A DNA stretch of 64,000 nt from Gimesia aquarii (GTDB lineage Bacteria; Planctomycetota; Planctomycetia; Planctomycetales; Planctomycetaceae), in the NCBI RefSeq assembly GCF_007748175.1, contig NZ_CP037422.1, positions 4,666,334-4,730,333 on the forward strand. Direction: 5' to 3'. Numbering within the stretch: the first letter of the stretch is position 1; each line of letters begins with the position of its first letter. Made by a program: the position numbers and the translations under genes. The notes under the pieces were generated by a model. It saw nothing but the letters and a program-made list of their open reading frames with translations, searched no databases and had not been told where the DNA came from. Positions 37,789 through 45,891 of this stretch are shown here, piece by piece.

Positions 37789-38963
37789 ATGGTATTTTTA
37801 GGCTGACGGTACGTTATTTACTCTATAACAAATTCAAAACGATCACTCTGATTTTGTGTGTGACTCTGTCTCTCTTATTACCGGTTGTATTACAATTTGG
37901 CGTCACTCAATTTGAACAAGAACTGCAATTCAGGGCACGCTCCACTCCATTAATTGCCGGAGCCAAAGGGAGCCGATTTGATCTGGTACTGGAGTCAATG
38001 TATTTCAGTCAGGGAGAACTAGAGTCCATATCGATGAAAGAAGTGGAATTCATTGAAGAAACTGGCTATGCATTGCCGATTCCACTGGCAGTTCATTTCA
38101 CGGCTCAAGGATCTCCTATTGTGGGGACCACATTAGATTATTTCGAGTTTCGAGATCTATCAGTTGCAGTGGGAACCAGCCTGAAACGTCTGGGAGACTG
38201 TGTAATCGGCGCCAACGTAGCTGAAAAGCTACAACTAAAACCTGGTGATCGAGTTATTTCGGACCCTTTGAATGTTTTTGATCTTTCCGGAAATTATCCA
38301 CTGAAAATGCTTGTGGTGGGTGTGTTGGAAGAATCAAACTCTCCAGACGATGACGCCGTATTTGTGGATTTAAAGACCGAATGGATTATCGCAGGCATCG
38401 GTCATGGCCATCAGAAGATCAATGTGGAGACAGATAAAGACCTTTTGTTAAAACGGGATCCTCAGCGAACAGTTGCAAATGCGGCCGTTCCACAATTCAA
38501 TGAAGTGACGGAAGAAAATCTGGCATCGTTTCATTTTCATGGTCAAGCAGAGACATTTCCAATTTCATCGATCATTGTGGTTCCGTTTGATGAAAAATCG
38601 GAAGTCCTGCTACTTGGAATCTATGACGTAGAACAATCGACACTTCAACTTGTCCGCCCAGTCGTCACTGTCAATGAATTGTTAGCGATGGTGTTTCGCG
38701 TCAAAAAGTTGTTTGACGTGAATACGTTATTGGTTGCGATTTCAACGGCTTTATTACTGGCTCTCGTTTTTCTACTTTCTTTGCGCCTTCGAAAACGAGA
38801 GCGGCAAACGATGTTCCAATTGGGGTGCAGCCGGGCAACTATCTGGAAATTACAATTCACAGAAGTCCTCTTCATCCTGGGAGCCAGTTTGGTGTTGGTT
38901 CTGATGGTTGCTATTGTGTTTCAAATGTATGCATCGCAAGTGATGCGTTTTTTGTTTTTTTAG
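37785..38963 (+). CDS. FtsX-like ABC permease with shortened C-terminus
   Basis: A 392-residue FtsX-type permease. TM1 lies at about residues 18-40 (ITLILCVTLSLLLPVVLQFG). The extracytoplasmic domain has the usual GTSLKRLGDCVIGANVAEKLQLKPGDRV segment and a GHGH motif near residues 205-208. Only two further helices are visible at the C-terminus (VAISTALLLALVFLLSLRL and ILGASLVLVLMVAIVFQM); the fourth helix normal for the family is missing. Similar permeases occur in zinc-regulated Zrg-type operons, as I recall them. The neighbours support a metal-linked role. Confidence 0.8.
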   Translation: MNGIFRLTVRYLLYNKFKTITLILCVTLSLLLPVVLQFGVTQFEQELQFRARSTPLIAGAKGSRFDLVLESMYFSQGELESISMKEVEFIEETGYALPIPLAVHFTAQGSPIVGTTLDYFEFRDLSVAVGTSLKRLGDCVIGANVAEKLQLKPGDRVISDPLNVFDLSGNYPLKMLVVGVLEESNSPDDDAVFVDLKTEWIIAGIGHGHQKINVETDKDLLLKRDPQRTVANAAVPQFNEVTEENLASFHFHGQAETFPISSIIVVPFDEKSEVLLLGIYDVEQSTLQLVRPVVTVNELLAMVFRVKKLFDVNTLLVAISTALLLALVFLLSLRLRKRERQTMFQLGCSRATIWKLQFTEVLFILGASLVLVLMVAIVFQMYASQVMRFLFF

Positions 38964-38974
38964 TGATTTAGATT

Positions 38975-39928
38975 ATGCAACGTATTTATCTATTTGTCGC
39001 TTTATTTTTCTTGATGATGTCATGTGCATGTCAGCAAGATCCCCAACGGGAAAACAATAACGCAAGAAATAAGCAGACTCCTGTAGTTGTCGTAGTGAAT
39101 TATCCTCTCGAATTTATTGTCGAATTTCTTGTCGGTCCTGAAATCAGGGTTATTAATCCTGTTTCGCCTGACGCCGATCCTGAAACATGGTTACCCAATG
39201 ATGCCATGATTCAGACAATTCAGGAGTCAGATTTAATTATTACCAATGGTGCTGACTTTGCTGACTGGGTGAAAAAATTATCGCTTCCTCGTTCCAAGGT
39301 ATTGAGAACGTCACTTTATTTGAAAGACTCACTAATTACTGTTCCTGATTTTGAAGTGCACAGCCATGGCGCTAAGGGGGCGCATTCTCATGCGGGAACT
39401 GTGGCTTTTTTCTGGCTAGATCCCGCTTTAATGATCAAACAGGCAGAAGCGGTTGCCCAAAAGCTGATGGTGTTGTTTCCTCAAGAGAAAAAGACGGTCA
39501 CTGTCAACTTGAAGAAACTTAAGGGTTCTCTAGAAGTGTTAAAACAAAAACTGGATCAGCTTAAAACTGAATATGCTGGTCTTCAATGGTTTTCTCAACG
39601 TCCCGTTTATCAATATCTGGCTCGGCGTGCTGATTGGTCAGTGCATCATTTGCATTGGAAGAGACATTTAAATCCTGATGATAATGATTGGAAAAAACTA
39701 AAAAAGGTTCAAGAAGAGCATCAGATTCCATTTATGTTGTGGGAACAGAAGCCCGACGAAAAACTGGTCAAGGAATTACAGCAACGAGGTGTGGCTTCGA
39801 TTGTTTTTGACCCACTGACAGTCAAACCCGTTCAAGGAGACTATATCTCTGAAATGAAACGGCAATTGAATCAACTGGAACAGTTTCTAAAACAACATTC
39901 TATAGCGCGGGATACTTCGAAAAAGTAA
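38975..39928 (+). CDS. ZnuA-like metal-binding lipoprotein, non-canonical ligands
   Basis: The signal sequence LFVALFFLMMSCAC gives a lipoprotein. The 317-residue protein follows the cluster A-I zinc/manganese binding-protein plan: VVVVNYPLEFIVEFLVG, DADPETWLPNDAMIQTIQESDLIITNGADFADWV, FFWLDPALM and VFDPL near the end. Several standard His ligands are changed: DPETW for DPHTW, FFWLDP without the preceding His, and SQRPVYQYLARR for the FHDAY-type site. A His-rich loop (HSHGAKGAHSHAG) and HHLHWKRH may supply metal binding instead. It ends the operon and lies 11 bases after the permease. Confidence 0.85.
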   Translation: MQRIYLFVALFFLMMSCACQQDPQRENNNARNKQTPVVVVVNYPLEFIVEFLVGPEIRVINPVSPDADPETWLPNDAMIQTIQESDLIITNGADFADWVKKLSLPRSKVLRTSLYLKDSLITVPDFEVHSHGAKGAHSHAGTVAFFWLDPALMIKQAEAVAQKLMVLFPQEKKTVTVNLKKLKGSLEVLKQKLDQLKTEYAGLQWFSQRPVYQYLARRADWSVHHLHWKRHLNPDDNDWKKLKKVQEEHQIPFMLWEQKPDEKLVKELQQRGVASIVFDPLTVKPVQGDYISEMKRQLNQLEQFLKQHSIARDTSKK

Positions 39929-40324
39929 ACTTGTTGCAAATCCATAGCGAAGAACCAAGTGATACTTCTTCCATTCGGCAATTCATGAATTTGCTTTTGG
40001 TCAGCTAGTCGAAGTAGAACTGGTAGATCGGCTAAGGACCTCATGTCCTATGAATTCCATTGGAATAATCCGAAGTGTTTTGATCCATCTCCTGAATAGG
40101 TAGGGATTTCAGCCAAAAGCACGATTAGTCCACTATCCCCCTGATTTTTCTTTATTTAGCTAGTACAACTAATTCATTTATACTGAATTTCTGTTAAGAG
40201 TTGGCTGAATTTGAGTTGAATTCAGTTGAGACAGTAGGAAGTGCCGATGTAAGGTATATAATGAAAATGGATATGATTTTTTCATGATGGAGCTTTTCTA
40301 AACGGAACAATCCGAAAGGTTTTA
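39929..40324. other. Intergenic region without visible gene
   Basis: About 0.4 kb. CTGAATT and AATTCAG form a small inverted repeat at 40205-40225. I see no reading frame or clear terminator. AAAGG lies just before the small gene at 40325. Confidence 0.4.
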
Positions 40325-40564
40325 ATGATGCAAACAGCTTTACAGGTTTTGGATCGAGAGTATCTCGAAGCCCGCTGTGCTCTCCTGGAACTTGCTGCGG
40401 CTTTGGATCGCATTGACCGTGCCCATGATCACGAGGGAGGGACAGGTGATTTTAATGATTCCCGGCTGGAATTATTAAATCAAGCAATTGGTACTTTGAG
40501 CGAGGAGAGTCATATTCCCAATCGGTCAGAGCGCTTATTATTGCTCTTTTCTGATCTGGACTAA
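40325..40564 (+). CDS. Small helical protein upstream of TatD-family hydrolase
   Basis: A 79-residue soluble acidic protein predicted to be two or three helices (TALQVLDREYLEARCALLELAAALDRIDRA). I do not recognise it. A Shine-Dalgarno (GAAAGG) precedes tandem ATG codons. It ends 53 bases before the TatD-like gene and is probably co-transcribed with it, so a partner role is possible. Confidence 0.65.
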   Translation: MMQTALQVLDREYLEARCALLELAAALDRIDRAHDHEGGTGDFNDSRLELLNQAIGTLSEESHIPNRSERLLLLFSDLD

Positions 40565-40617
40565 AATTTAAAACCCCTTTCCCGACAGCTTATACTTGAT
40601 AATTCAGTGAGACGATC

Positions 40618-41457
40618 ATGCAAATTATTCAACCACACTATCATGCCATTGCACGTACAGCACAAGATTACGAACGTATGGCGATGTCAGGCGTTGTCGC
40701 AGTTGCCGAGCCTGCGTTCTGGGCTGGTTTTGACCGCTTATATCCAGAAACATTTATTGATTACTTTCATCAGATCAGCGAATTTGAACCGACACGTGCA
40801 GCCGAGTATGGGATAAAGCATTACTGTTGGGTTGCCGTAAATCCCAAAGAAGCAGAAAATCCCAAACTGAGTCACGAAGTGATAAAGCACATGCCAGAGT
40901 TTTACAAAAAACCGACTGTGCTGGGTGTCGGAGAAATCGGCTTTCATAAAACGACCAAAAATGAAGAAGAGATCTTCGAAGCCCAGGTCGAGCAGGCCAT
41001 TAAGTATGATCAACTGATTCTGATTCATACCCCTCACCTGCAAGATAAAGTGCGTGGTACAAAACGCACCCTAGAAGTTTTATCGCACATGAACGTGAAC
41101 CCGGAACGGGTTTGGATTGATCATGTTGAAGAGCATACAATTCGCGAACCTTTGGAGGCAGGATATTGGGTTGGGTTTACTCTGTACCCCATCACAAAGT
41201 GCTCTCCCAAACGAGCCGTTGATATGCTTGAAATGTATGGACACGAGCGGATTTTAGTCAACTCATCTGCTGACTGGGGACCGAGTGATCCCTTCACTCT
41301 GCAGCAATGTGTTGTGCAATTCCGTGCCAGAGGATACTCAGTGCAGGATGCGATTGAAATCTTCCATAATAATCCAGCACGTTTCCTGGGACAGAATCCC
41401 AAATTTGATATCAAGCCAATTCGACTGGAAGCTATTGAGGAAAATGTACCAGTTTGA
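40618..41457 (+). CDS. TatD-family metal-dependent hydrolase
   Basis: A 279-residue TIM-barrel hydrolase of the amidohydrolase superfamily. Visible features are the short HYHAIART start in place of the usual HxH, the VGEIGFHKTTKNEEE strand, LILIHTP for a metal-site His, WIDHVEEH and VNSSADWGPSDP. The sequence resembles TatD but lacks a classical DxHxH at the N-terminus, so nuclease activity is not assured. EboB-type TatD proteins of other bacteria are distantly similar, without the rest of that operon here. Confidence 0.82.
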   Translation: MQIIQPHYHAIARTAQDYERMAMSGVVAVAEPAFWAGFDRLYPETFIDYFHQISEFEPTRAAEYGIKHYCWVAVNPKEAENPKLSHEVIKHMPEFYKKPTVLGVGEIGFHKTTKNEEEIFEAQVEQAIKYDQLILIHTPHLQDKVRGTKRTLEVLSHMNVNPERVWIDHVEEHTIREPLEAGYWVGFTLYPITKCSPKRAVDMLEMYGHERILVNSSADWGPSDPFTLQQCVVQFRARGYSVQDAIEIFHNNPARFLGQNPKFDIKPIRLEAIEENVPV

Positions 41458-41487
41458 TTAAAAACTAAACTCACTTACAAAAGAACG

Positions 41488-41523
41488 AACAGGAGCAGTA
41501 ATACAAATTATTGCTCCTGTTTT
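41488..41523. terminator. Bidirectional terminator between TatD-like and mogA/moaB genes
   Basis: AACAGGAGCA pairs perfectly with TGCTCCTGTT, extended by G-U and A-T pairs to a 15-pair stem around an ACAA loop. T-rich bases follow on the plus strand and a shorter T-rich run on the minus strand. The two flanking genes converge here. Confidence 0.8.
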
Positions 41524-41530
41524 GCTGTGT

Positions 41531-42073
41531 TTATTTCTTTTTGGGACGGAATGCCACAAGTCGTTCTTCATTGGTTTTCAAAAATGGGCCTTCAAGCAAG
41601 TCGATACAGTACGGTATTGCAGGAAAAACCGCGTCCAGACACTCCTGAATCGCCTTGGGTTGCCCTGGTAGATTGACGATCAATGTCCCTCCGCGAATGA
41701 CGGCTGTTTGCCGGGAAAGAATGGCAGTTGCGACTTTTTCCAGAGAAACCTTACGCATTAATTCACCGAATCCCGGCATTTCTTTCTCTGCCACCGCCAA
41801 TGTTGCTTCGGGAGTGATATCTCGTTTGGCAGGTCCAGTCCCACCTGTTGTGACGACCAGACAACATTGTTTCTGGTCACAGAGTTCTTTCAGAGTTTCC
41901 GTGATCGTAGAAAGCTCATCGGGAATGATTCGTGTGACGGGTTTCCATTCGCTGGTCAGAATTTCCGAAAGATAGCCCTGAATTGCAGGGCCTCCTTGAT
42001 CTTCATACTCACCCCGACTGGCACGGTCTGAAACCGTTACGATTCCTATTTTAGCAACAGCTAAATTTGACAC
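41531..42073 (-). CDS. Molybdopterin adenylyltransferase (MogA/MoaB family)
   Basis: The protein activates molybdopterin by adenylation before metal insertion. It has the conserved KIGIVTVSDRASRGEYEDQGGPAI start, the TTGGTGPAKRDITPEA loop and INLPGQPKAIQE-type C-terminal segment (seen as VNLPGQPKAIQECLDAV). The start is GTG. It ends the minus-strand run with the formylmethanofuran gene, whose archaeal counterparts belong to a molybdenum or tungsten enzyme. That may be chance or a link. Confidence 0.9.
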   Translation of the reverse strand: MSNLAVAKIGIVTVSDRASRGEYEDQGGPAIQGYLSEILTSEWKPVTRIIPDELSTITETLKELCDQKQCCLVVTTGGTGPAKRDITPEATLAVAEKEMPGFGELMRKVSLEKVATAILSRQTAVIRGGTLIVNLPGQPKAIQECLDAVFPAIPYCIDLLEGPFLKTNEERLVAFRPKKK

Positions 42074-42118
42074 GGACTTTCTTTCTCAATAATAAGGAGA
42101 TTCATGAGCAGATTTCGA

Positions 42119-42811
42119 TTATAGGTCGATGTGTTTCCTGCTCTCGATGGTCATGTAGTCTTCAAAACCCGCATCTGTATTGATACGAATGCTTCCCAGT
42201 AACAATATTCGTTTACAGGAGAACTCCTTAATCGTTGCATCAATAATTTGATCGACTTGATCCTGAATGATTTCATAACTGACCTGGGTGGCTTCCTTGA
42301 TAGGAGAGTCAGCATCTAAAATTCGATCTCGGGAAGGCGTCAGCATTTTGACGATTTGGGGTAACTGAAAGTCGTCATTGGAGCTTTCTAAGGAATTACC
42401 GGTTTCCAATACGCCAACAGCACCTACCAGCGCACCACAGGCGGTGGTGCATCTGGACTGACCGGGGCGTAGGACTTTTCCAATATCTCCGTCAGCGGTA
42501 ACTCCGATGTGGGGACCATATAAGATAAAGGCGGTTCCTCCATCGGGAATATGATGAGAATACGCAGTCATGCCTGTTCTGCCCGTGAATGGAAACCCTG
42601 CCAGACCTCCCAGTTGAAAAGGATCGCTCAAGTATTCACTAAAGGTTTTTCTGGTCGAAACAAGGTCGTCTGCGCAACGGGATTTTGCTAATAACGTTTT
42701 TGTTCTGTCGCCACCTAGCTCATCTTCTAGAAACTTGATATTTTCGTCCACAGCCTGTGAACAAGTGAGTGCACCAGGGTAGTGTTTGTGAACAATTTGA
42801 TCCCAACTCAT
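42119..42811 (-). CDS. LCIB-type (theta-class) carbonic anhydrase homologue
   Basis: From residue 40 the sequence follows the limiting-CO2-inducible B/C pattern: SRCADDL (C46, D48), FQLGGLAGFPFTGRTG, SHHIPDGG (H86/H87), YGPHIGVTADGDIGKVLRPGQ and TACGAL (C125). In this family the two Cys and one His bind zinc and the Asp/Arg pair serves catalysis, as in beta-type enzymes. The assignment is from memory of the family pattern. AAGGA eight bases before ATG 42811 supports the start; the frame is open from 42844. It lies 29 bases after the FhcA-like gene. Hydration of CO2 is the expected reaction. Confidence 0.7.
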   Translation of the reverse strand: MSWDQIVHKHYPGALTCSQAVDENIKFLEDELGGDRTKTLLAKSRCADDLVSTRKTFSEYLSDPFQLGGLAGFPFTGRTGMTAYSHHIPDGGTAFILYGPHIGVTADGDIGKVLRPGQSRCTTACGALVGAVGVLETGNSLESSNDDFQLPQIVKMLTPSRDRILDADSPIKEATQVSYEIIQDQVDQIIDATIKEFSCKRILLLGSIRINTDAGFEDYMTIESRKHIDL

Positions 42812-42840
42812 ATTCATCTTCCTTTCTATACTCGGGGCAG

Positions 42841-44505
42841 TCAAGGCAGTTTACAAGTAACTTCCTCCGCTTGAGGAATATCATTTTTTTCAATGTGGTA
42901 ATTGCGAAAACGAATGGTATAGTGATCGTTAAACCAGTCTTCGATATGTGGTAAAAATTCTCGATCAAATTCAGGGGCGGCATAATAGGTTCTGCCGAAC
43001 TCATGCGCCCGGATTTCTCCATCTTCGACAACAGGCAAGCCATCCTTAAAAACCCAGCGAGGACGTTCAAACATTTCCTGACGATTTTGTTGTGGTGCAT
43101 AGATGGTAATATCAGCGTGTGCCCCCACGCCGAGGTGTCCCTTGTCTTTCATTCCCAACACGCGAGCTGGAGCCGCACGGGTGATAATAGCGATTTCATA
43201 TAACGAGTATTCTCGCTGCAGATCTGCAAGGACACTTCTCTTGCGAATTTCTTCAGGCATTTGAGAGAGAAATTCCTGACGAAAGTTTTTATCCATCAGC
43301 AAATAAATTATTTCTGGATAATGATAAAAGGCGCCACCGTTGGGGTGATCACTGGTCATAATCACGCGCCAGGGATCTTCCATCAGCAGATACCATTCCA
43401 AAGCAATGGCCCATTGCACCGCATGAATCAAGCTCTTCTGCAGTCGATATTCAATTGGAATGACTCCACAACTGCTTTCCAGTTCACAATCTGCAGTATA
43501 CCATTTATTCTTGTTAATATTATGCAGAAACTGACTGAATGGGGTATCACCTGTCATCGAAAGTGTTGTGCCGGGATTGATGTGTCCAACGTCGACCGTA
43601 ATGTTTTCATGAGAATGGACATAGTCTACAAGTTTTTGTGTAGCAGACGAAAAACTTGTGGGATCATTAGGATCGCCATCATACGAGTGAAATTGAACAT
43701 GTGCGAGATGCCCCCGATGTCCTTCCAGCGATTCCATTGTCTTTAAGGTGGTTTCCCAGTTTCCGGGAATTCCCAGATTATTACAGTGAATATGTACAGA
43801 ATGAGGTAGCTTCAAGCGGTCTGCGGTTCCAGCCAGCCCACGTACAATTTGTCGTGGCGTCACTCCAAAATTATGTACTTTTGAATCCAGTTCTTTAATC
43901 GACTTACGGCTGATCTGTTTCCAGTCTTCAACTCCTCCAGGATTCACAATTTTGATTGTATAACCTTTTGCTGATTCCAAGAGCCAGGCACAATACGCGT
44001 CGAGTGCATTTTGATCCTGGTTTCGCAAATGTTTCATTACGAAATGATTGTTCCCGAACAGTAAATAAAAACCTTTGTCGAGAATCGGTGTGTCCTGCAG
44101 TTCTTCATGAGCATGTCGTGCGTGTAGGCCGGGAATTGCTGCATCCATGGCCGTCGTATAACCGATGCTCGCGAACAGATATCCTGTGGCAAACGTACTG
44201 GGAACAACACCACCTGTTCCAGAACGCGTATGTTCACTTCGGTAGATGGGTGGGGCCTTGCGTTTCATCTCGGGCGTCATTTTACGGCCCGCGTTCACTT
44301 TGGGACCGGCGATATGGCAGTGCATGTCAATACCACCGGGCATTACTACATAACCTGTGGCATCCAGAGTCTTTCCTGAATAAGAATCTGCATCTTTTGG
44401 TCTCGAAATAATCTTTCCATCTTGAATCCACAGGTCGCGCACTTCCCCGTTGACGTCGTTTGCAGGATCATAGATCGTTCCATTTTTGATACAGAAAACA
44501 GACAC
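42841..44505 (-). CDS. fhcA: Formylmethanofuran dehydrogenase/formyltransferase-hydrolase subunit A
   Basis: A 554-residue amidohydrolase-type subunit. The N-terminal metal site is GGIDMHCHIAG (H62, H64), and the carbamylated-lysine position fits YTIKIVNPGG. A later segment TADCELESSCGVIPIEYRL and VIMTSDHPNGGAFYHYPEII carries the family-specific substrate site. In methylotrophs and planctomycetes this subunit is part of the Fhc complex, which hydrolyses formyl-methanofuran to formate. A GTG start with AAAGG upstream is used. Subunits B, C and D are not in the window, so this is a single gene away from its usual partners. Confidence 0.9.
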   Translation of the reverse strand: MSVFCIKNGTIYDPANDVNGEVRDLWIQDGKIISRPKDADSYSGKTLDATGYVVMPGGIDMHCHIAGPKVNAGRKMTPEMKRKAPPIYRSEHTRSGTGGVVPSTFATGYLFASIGYTTAMDAAIPGLHARHAHEELQDTPILDKGFYLLFGNNHFVMKHLRNQDQNALDAYCAWLLESAKGYTIKIVNPGGVEDWKQISRKSIKELDSKVHNFGVTPRQIVRGLAGTADRLKLPHSVHIHCNNLGIPGNWETTLKTMESLEGHRGHLAHVQFHSYDGDPNDPTSFSSATQKLVDYVHSHENITVDVGHINPGTTLSMTGDTPFSQFLHNINKNKWYTADCELESSCGVIPIEYRLQKSLIHAVQWAIALEWYLLMEDPWRVIMTSDHPNGGAFYHYPEIIYLLMDKNFRQEFLSQMPEEIRKRSVLADLQREYSLYEIAIITRAAPARVLGMKDKGHLGVGAHADITIYAPQQNRQEMFERPRWVFKDGLPVVEDGEIRAHEFGRTYYAAPEFDREFLPHIEDWFNDHYTIRFRNYHIEKNDIPQAEEVTCKLP

Positions 44506-44567
44506 AGTAGACCTTTAAAACAATAGAAGTGTGAACGAGTCGCTAAGTGTTCAGGATAAGACTTAAT

Positions 44568-44822
44568 TCAGTGGCGACAGCAGTTTGAGCGACCACAACC
44601 AGCGTCAGCAATGGGAAGGTCCGACTTTTTGCTGGAACTTTCACCTTTAAATAAGAGTCCTCCCGAAATTAATCGTTCGACGGAGGCCGATGCTGAAGTG
44701 TCTTCTAAGGCGATCTCAGCTTTTTCGCAAAGCTCTCCCCAAGTTTTGATGGATTCTTGCATTTTGTGACTGACTTCAATCGTTTTGCCGTTGGTTTCGC
44801 AAAAATATTCATAAGTGATCAT
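44568..44822 (-). CDS. FmdB-like small protein
   Basis: An 84-residue protein that starts ITYEYFCETNGKTIEVSHKM, close to the FmdB regulatory-type N-terminus, and continues to VERLISGGLLFKGES, which matches the end of that domain. The normal zinc ribbon (two CxxC knuckles) is reduced here: Cys 8 and 32, then a C-terminal GCGRSNCC group. It lies 30 bases after an ABC permease and 62 bases before the fhcA-like gene. A zinc-linked or regulatory role is inferred. Confidence 0.7.
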   Translation of the reverse strand: MITYEYFCETNGKTIEVSHKMQESIKTWGELCEKAEIALEDTSASASVERLISGGLLFKGESSSKKSDLPIADAGCGRSNCCRH

Positions 44823-44852
44823 ATCAGGTTTTCCATAAATTACTGAGAGAAA

Positions 44853-45845
44853 CTATCCGGAGGTCTGTTTGGCTTGCTGGAGTGCCCTGCGTTTTTGGGC
44901 ATAGTTCTTTACAAGCTCATCGGTGATCACTCCTATTAATATTACGACTCCAATGATAGCAAATTCCAGTTGGGAAGGAATACCTAACATTGTAATCGAA
45001 TTACGGAGCACTCGCATCAATGCGGCACCAATGATGACGCCTAAAATCGATCCTTCCCCTCCCCGAATACTACAGCCTCCTAAAACGGCTGCTGCAATGG
45101 CGTATAATTCATAAAAATTACCGATTCCCTCAGGTTGTACTGAATTGATATCGAGGGCAAATAATACCCCACCCACTCCTGCCAGAAAAGAACAGATGAC
45201 ATAAGCCATAATGACCACACGATCCGTTTTGATCCCCGAATAGCGAGCGGCGACTTCGTTATTTCCAATTGCTTTCAGATAGCGGCCAAAAATCGTTTTA
45301 TTCAAAAAGAACGCAGCAATCAGTGCCAGGCCAAGCATAATCAGAAAAGGCACGGGAAGTTTGAATCCTTCAATGAACGGAAGATCGATCTTCCCGATAG
45401 CCAAGTATCGTAATCCGGCATAAGCTGTGCCAAATCCTTGCGTTTCATCTTGTGTGATGCCTCTGGCAATCCCTCTGTATATGAGAAGCCCACAGAGAGT
45501 CACAACAAATGGTTGGAGCTTTAGTTTCGTAATCAGTAAACCATGAAATAAACCAATGGCAATCGAAACGGTACTTACTAACAATAACGCTGACGTGATG
45601 GAAAACCCTTTTTCCACGAGAACAAAGGGTAATAAACTTCCTACCAGACAGATGACTGAACCAATAGAAAGATCAATGCCTCCTGAAATGATCACAAAAG
45701 CTACACCGATACTGATGATCCCGAATAAAGACGTTAATCGAATCACGTTTTGCATATTGTAAGCAGAGAAAAAATTCTCATTAGAAATTGCAGTGATAAT
45801 ACACACAACAATCAATAAGATTAGAATGCCCAATACTTTCTTCAT
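44853..45845 (-). CDS. Sugar-type ABC transporter permease (RbsC-like)
   Basis: A 330-residue protein with about nine to ten hydrophobic helices. FVVTLCGLLIYRGIARGIT and the family loop NNEVAARYSGIKTDRVVIMAYVICSFLAGVGGVLF are typical for the ribose/xylose permeases. It sits downstream of the ATPase and binding protein in one operon. The substrate is not known: the usual sugar-pathway genes are not beside it. Confidence 0.9.
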   Translation of the reverse strand: MKKVLGILILLIVVCIITAISNENFFSAYNMQNVIRLTSLFGIISIGVAFVIISGGIDLSIGSVICLVGSLLPFVLVEKGFSITSALLLVSTVSIAIGLFHGLLITKLKLQPFVVTLCGLLIYRGIARGITQDETQGFGTAYAGLRYLAIGKIDLPFIEGFKLPVPFLIMLGLALIAAFFLNKTIFGRYLKAIGNNEVAARYSGIKTDRVVIMAYVICSFLAGVGGVLFALDINSVQPEGIGNFYELYAIAAAVLGGCSIRGGEGSILGVIIGAALMRVLRNSITMLGIPSQLEFAIIGVVILIGVITDELVKNYAQKRRALQQAKQTSG

Positions 45846-45891
45846 GATTCAAATTCTTAAGATAAGTTTTGTATTTGATAATAAAACAAGA

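Noticed and set aside
43261-43746. 161-codon plus-strand frame opposite fhcA
   Set aside because: Antisense shadow of a clearly conserved gene.
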